Origin: JBEINZ01 sp040377825
Lineage (GTDB): Bacteria > Pseudomonadota > Alphaproteobacteria > Rhizobiales > Ancalomicrobiaceae
Direction of reading: 5' to 3'
Assembly: GCA_040377825.1 (NCBI GenBank)
Contig: JBEINZ010000114.1
Coordinates: 1 to 9,729, forward strand
Length of the DNA: 9,729 nucleotides
Each line of letters begins with the position of its first letter. The first letter of the stretch is position 1. Below the pieces are notes generated by a model, which was given only the letters and a program-made list of their open reading frames with translations, had not been told where the DNA came from and did not search any database. A program made the translations under genes and the position numbers. Shown piece by piece: positions 6,103 through 9,729 of the stretch.

Positions 6103-6216
6103 GAGCCTGTTGCGTTCGGATCGAAACGATCCGAACGAAAAGGACCGGCTCATGGTTTTGAATCTGGAGCAATTCCGTGTCGATCGGATGATAAGATCCG
6201 ACCGGGAAATGCTTTA
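6103..6216. repeat. Interspersed hairpin repeat, copy B (between hpf and ptsN)
   Basis: This is the most complete copy in the window. It opens with GAGCCTGTTGCGTTCGGATC and forms a perfect 11-bp hairpin CGTTCGGATCG-AAA-CGATCCGAACG (6112-6136). Then follow GAAAAGGACCGGCTC, GGAGCAATTCCGTGTCGATC, and a second imperfect stem around TCGGAT/ATCCGA. It ends GGGAAATGCTTTA, whose last three bases (6214-6216) are the TAA stop codon of hpf on the other strand. A further related palindrome, GGTCCGA...TCGGATCC, lies just left of it at 6035-6058. Confidence 0.85.
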
Positions 6217-6798
6217 GGACAAGGGGGTCGGCAAAGTCGGATCGATCCAGCCGATGTTGCCGTCGCGCCGTCGGTAGACGACATTGAGCGCCCCGGTGCC
6301 GGCATTCATGAACATAATGAAGGGTGCATGGGTTAGATCCAAATCCATGACCGCCATGCCAACGGTTTGCGTCTTCAACGTTCGCGTTGTCTCGGCGATG
6401 ACAACGGGATTGAAGTCCGACGGAAGCTCTTCATCCTCGTCGGATGCCTCGATCACGCGATAGGTACCCTCGATGCCCGGCGCGTCCCTACCGGCGCTCG
6501 CGCCATGATTATCGCGCAGCTTTCGCTTATACCGGCGCAGCTGTTTTTCCGCCCGGGCCAGCGCTTGCTCCGCGCTGAGATAAGGATCATGGGCGACGGC
6601 CTCTGCCTGAACCGTGACACCGGTCGCCAAATGAAACGCGCATTCGGTGCGAAAGGCGGGGCCGTCCTTCTCAACGGTAACGTGGCCGTTCCATGTGCCG
6701 TTGAAATATCGCCCCAAGGCGGCCGCGACCTTGCCTTCCACATGCGAGCGCAGGGCCTCGCCGATATCGACATTCTTTCCAGATACGCGCAGGGCCAT
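6214..6798 (-). CDS. hpf: Long-form ribosome hibernation promoting factor (HPF/RaiA, S30AE family)
   Basis: This 194-residue protein binds the decoding centre of idle 30S subunits and, in its long form, dimerises 70S ribosomes into inactive 100S particles. The N-terminal S30AE domain covers about residues 1-100: MALRVSGKNVDIGEALRSHV, a beta-sheet core, then a basic helix EKQLRRYKRKLRD (84-96). An acidic linker DEDEELPSD follows (120-128). The C-terminal dimerisation domain is about 132-190, with the family motifs AVMDLDLTHAPFIMFMNAGT (149-168) and NVVYRRRDGNIGWIDP (172-187). The ATG at 6798 is chosen because AGGAGGTCG (6806-6814) sits 7 nt upstream and the family starts here. An ATG 27 codons earlier adds unrelated residues. 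It lies 375 bases downstream of rpoN, so it likely has its own promoter. Its TAA stop is also the end of repeat copy B. Confidence 0.95.
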   Translation of the reverse strand: MALRVSGKNVDIGEALRSHVEGKVAAALGRYFNGTWNGHVTVEKDGPAFRTECAFHLATGVTVQAEAVAHDPYLSAEQALARAEKQLRRYKRKLRDNHGASAGRDAPGIEGTYRVIEASDEDEELPSDFNPVVIAETTRTLKTQTVGMAVMDLDLTHAPFIMFMNAGTGALNVVYRRRDGNIGWIDPTLPTPLS

Positions 6799-6971
6799 GA
6801 TGGTTCGACCTCCTGGATCACGACAGCTTCGAACATGGGTCCATTCAAGGGCGTCGAAGGCGTCCGCGACCAATCCCAAAGATAGTGCGGCAGCTAAGGC
6901 AAGTCACCGTTCGTTCACCCGTCGAGATGTCACCCCGCCCGGGGTTCATATGTTGCTCGGCCTTGTCATTG

Positions 6972-7001
6972 CTTTGGTGCGGCGGCATCATCTTTGGTGC
7001 G
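6972..7001. repeat. Two exact 10-bp direct repeats before hpf, possible operator
   Basis: CTTTGGTGCG occurs at 6972-6981 and again at 6992-7001, 20 bases apart, about two helical turns. The distal copy overlaps the candidate -10 of the hpf promoter. Such spacing suits a dimeric or paired regulator on one DNA face, but no regulator is identified. Confidence 0.35.
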
Positions 7002-7027
7002 TTAACGTTACAAGGAGATCAAGTCAA
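6999..7027 (-). promoter_or_regulatory. Candidate promoter for hpf in the rpoN-hpf gap
   Basis: On the minus strand TTGACT (7022-7027) is followed after 17 bases by TAACGC (6999-7004), about 200 bases before the hpf start. The -35 is good and the -10 is poor. The rest of the 375-base gap (6799-7173) has no credible gene; it contains the hpf ribosome-binding site, the direct repeats and a small hairpin after rpoN. Confidence 0.28.
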
Positions 7028-7145
7028 CGTCAGGTTTTCGCCAAACATGGCCTCGCGGATTGCGATGTGGTTCGATCGAGAGACGATCCGTCATTCGAAT
7101 GCGTGTTTTCTTGCCCGAGCCTAAAGACGGATTGAGCCGAACTCG

Positions 7146-7165
7146 CGACATCAGGTGAAATGTCG
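7146..7165 (-). terminator. Small hairpin just after rpoN, weak terminator candidate
   Basis: CGACAT (7146-7151) and ATGTCG (7160-7165) are perfect inverse complements with an 8-base loop, 8 bases after the rpoN stop. There is no T-run on the minus-strand side, so termination by this alone is doubtful. Confidence 0.25.
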
Positions 7166-7173
7166 ATAGAGCA

Positions 7174-8787
<1,614 letters not shown>

Positions 8788-8810
8788 GGTCCGCCGTGAA
8801 CTAACTCAGC

Positions 8811-8850
8811 CCGGACAACGCGAAAACTGGTCCGGAAATTGCCTATCCGG
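8811..8850 (-). promoter_or_regulatory. Mutually exclusive small stems in the lptB-rpoN spacer
   Basis: In the 86-base leader of rpoN, GTCCGG (8830-8835) can pair with CCGGAC (8811-8816) as a 6-bp stem with a 13-base loop. The overlapping CCGGA (8832-8836) can instead pair with TCCGG (8846-8850) as a 5-bp stem with a 9-base loop. The shared arm means only one can form. The stems are short, so this may be chance. Confidence 0.2.
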
Positions 8851-8873
8851 TTTAGCCTAGCCTAAAAAACTAT

Positions 8874-9677
8874 TCAAAGGATAAATTGCTCGCCGAGATA
8901 AAGTCGGCGCACATCCGGATTTTCGACGATTTCCCGCGGGCGCCCCTCGGTCAGCACCTGGCCGGCGGCGATGATGTAGGCACGGTCGATCAGGCCAAGC
9001 GTTTCGCGCACATTGTGATCGGTCACGAGCACCCCGATCCCACGGCGCGTGAGATGACGCACGAGGGCTTGGATCTCGCCGACAGCGATCGGATCGATGC
9101 CGGCGAAGGGTTCATCCAGAAGCATGAAGGACGGGCGGCTAGCCAGGGCCCGCGCGATTTCGCAGCGCCTGCGTTCTCCGCCGGAAAGCGCGATCGAGGG
9201 TGATTTGCGCAGGTGGTCGATGCGAAACTCGTGGAGCAGCTGATCGAGTTCTTCGCGGCGGCGGCGGCGATCGGGCTCGACCACCTCAAGCACGGCCATG
9301 ATGTTATTTTCCACGCTGAGCCCTCGAAAGATCGAAGCCTCTTGCGGCAGATAGCCGATGCCGAGCCGCGCGCGGCGATACATGGGCAGCCCGGTAATGT
9401 CGTATCCGTCGAGCGCGATCTGGCCGGCATCGGGACGGATCAGCCCAGTGATCATATAAAAGACGGTCGTTTTGCCGGCCCCGTTCGGTCCGAGCAGACC
9501 GACCGCCTCGCCGCGATGTAAAGTGAGACTGACGCTCCGGACAACCTGCCGCCGCTTGTAGCTCTTGGCAATGCCGTCGACGAGGAGGCCTTCGGCGGGG
9601 TCGTTCATCGACGGCCGGTCGACGGCCGCGGTGCGCTCGCCGTCCCGCGCGCCGCCAAACAGGGACCGAAATTTCAA
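8874..9677 (-). CDS. lptB: LptB, ATPase of the lipopolysaccharide export ABC transporter
   Basis: This 267-residue cytoplasmic ATPase powers the LptB2FGC complex, which extracts lipopolysaccharide from the inner membrane and pushes it along the LptA bridge. Motifs in order: Walker A GPNGAGKTT (63-71), Q-loop Gln112 in GYLPQEASIFRGLSVENNI, signature LSGGERRR (164-171), Walker B FMLLDEPFAGIDP (184-196) and switch His221 in VTDHN. The QEASIFRGLSV and DEPFAGIDP segments are characteristic of LptB rather than other ABC ATPases. The longest frame starts with TTG at 9677, preceded by GGAGAG at good spacing. ATG at 9608 would remove 23 residues (KFRSLFGGARDGERT region) but has no Shine-Dalgarno sequence, so TTG is preferred with moderate certainty. 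rpoN follows after 86 bases. LptA would be expected upstream, outside the window. Confidence 0.95.
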   Translation of the reverse strand: MKFRSLFGGARDGERTAAVDRPSMNDPAEGLLVDGIAKSYKRRQVVRSVSLTLHRGEAVGLLGPNGAGKTTVFYMITGLIRPDAGQIALDGYDITGLPMYRRARLGIGYLPQEASIFRGLSVENNIMAVLEVVEPDRRRRREELDQLLHEFRIDHLRKSPSIALSGGERRRCEIARALASRPSFMLLDEPFAGIDPIAVGEIQALVRHLTRRGIGVLVTDHNVRETLGLIDRAYIIAAGQVLTEGRPREIVENPDVRRLYLGEQFIL

Positions 9678-9697
9678 CCCGCTCTCCGATTTGCCTA

Positions 9698-9729
9698 GAG
9701 CCTGTCCCGTTCGGATCGCTTCGATCCGA
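9698..9729. repeat. Interspersed hairpin repeat, copy C, cut by the window edge
   Basis: GAGCCTGTCCCGTTCGGATC, followed by GCTTCGATCCGA, matches the left end of copy B (6103 onward). The hairpin arms CGTTCGGATCG and CGATCCGA are the same, while the loop is CTT instead of AAA. It has the same orientation as copies A and B and lies 21 bases upstream of the lptB start. Its right part is outside the window. Confidence 0.8.

Noticed and set aside
6799..6879. Upstream start for hpf at 6879
   Set aside because: The internal ATG at 6798 has a strong AGGAGGTCG at ideal distance and begins the conserved S30AE domain.

Overview
The window looks like chromosomal DNA of an alphaproteobacterium, most likely of the order Hyphomicrobiales (Rhizobiales). 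The evidence is the gene order lptB-rpoN-hpf-ptsN on one strand, a small heat-shock gene followed by a DUF1150 gene, a probable ROSE-type RNA thermometer, and high-GC coding sequence. I cannot name the genus from sequence alone. No phage, insertion sequence, CRISPR array or rRNA gene is visible.

Left part (1-4122, all on the minus strand). An aminoglycoside-phosphotransferase-like kinase runs off the left edge. It is preceded by a two-gene ABC import unit: a periplasmic binding protein (2747-3757) and a fused two-domain permease (1002-2750) that overlap by GTGA. No ATPase gene is present in the window. Upstream lie a candidate promoter and a complete tRNA-Ser(GGA) gene with its own strong promoter.

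Middle part (4123-5500). About 350 bases hold no convincing gene, only GC-rich short tandem repeats. Then comes a plus-strand stress operon: a sigma-32-like promoter, a leader of about 105 nt whose last hairpin has the ROSE features, an Hsp20 gene, and a small DUF1150 gene with an almost ideal Shine-Dalgarno sequence. Chaperone output is probably controlled twice by heat, at transcription and at translation.

Right part (5498-9729, all minus strand, transcribed lptB then rpoN then hpf then ptsN). LptB powers lipopolysaccharide export. RpoN is sigma-54. The long-form HPF dimerises idle ribosomes. PtsN is the EIIA component of the nitrogen phosphotransferase system. This is the conserved rpoN neighbourhood of proteobacteria.

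The most unusual signal is an interspersed, hairpin-forming repeat of about 90-115 bp. Copies lie at 5413-5500 and 6103-6216, and a third copy is cut by the right edge at 9698-9729. In both full copies the repeat edge reads GCTTTA on the plus strand, and its last three bases are the TAA stop codon of the adjoining minus-strand gene (ptsN and hpf).
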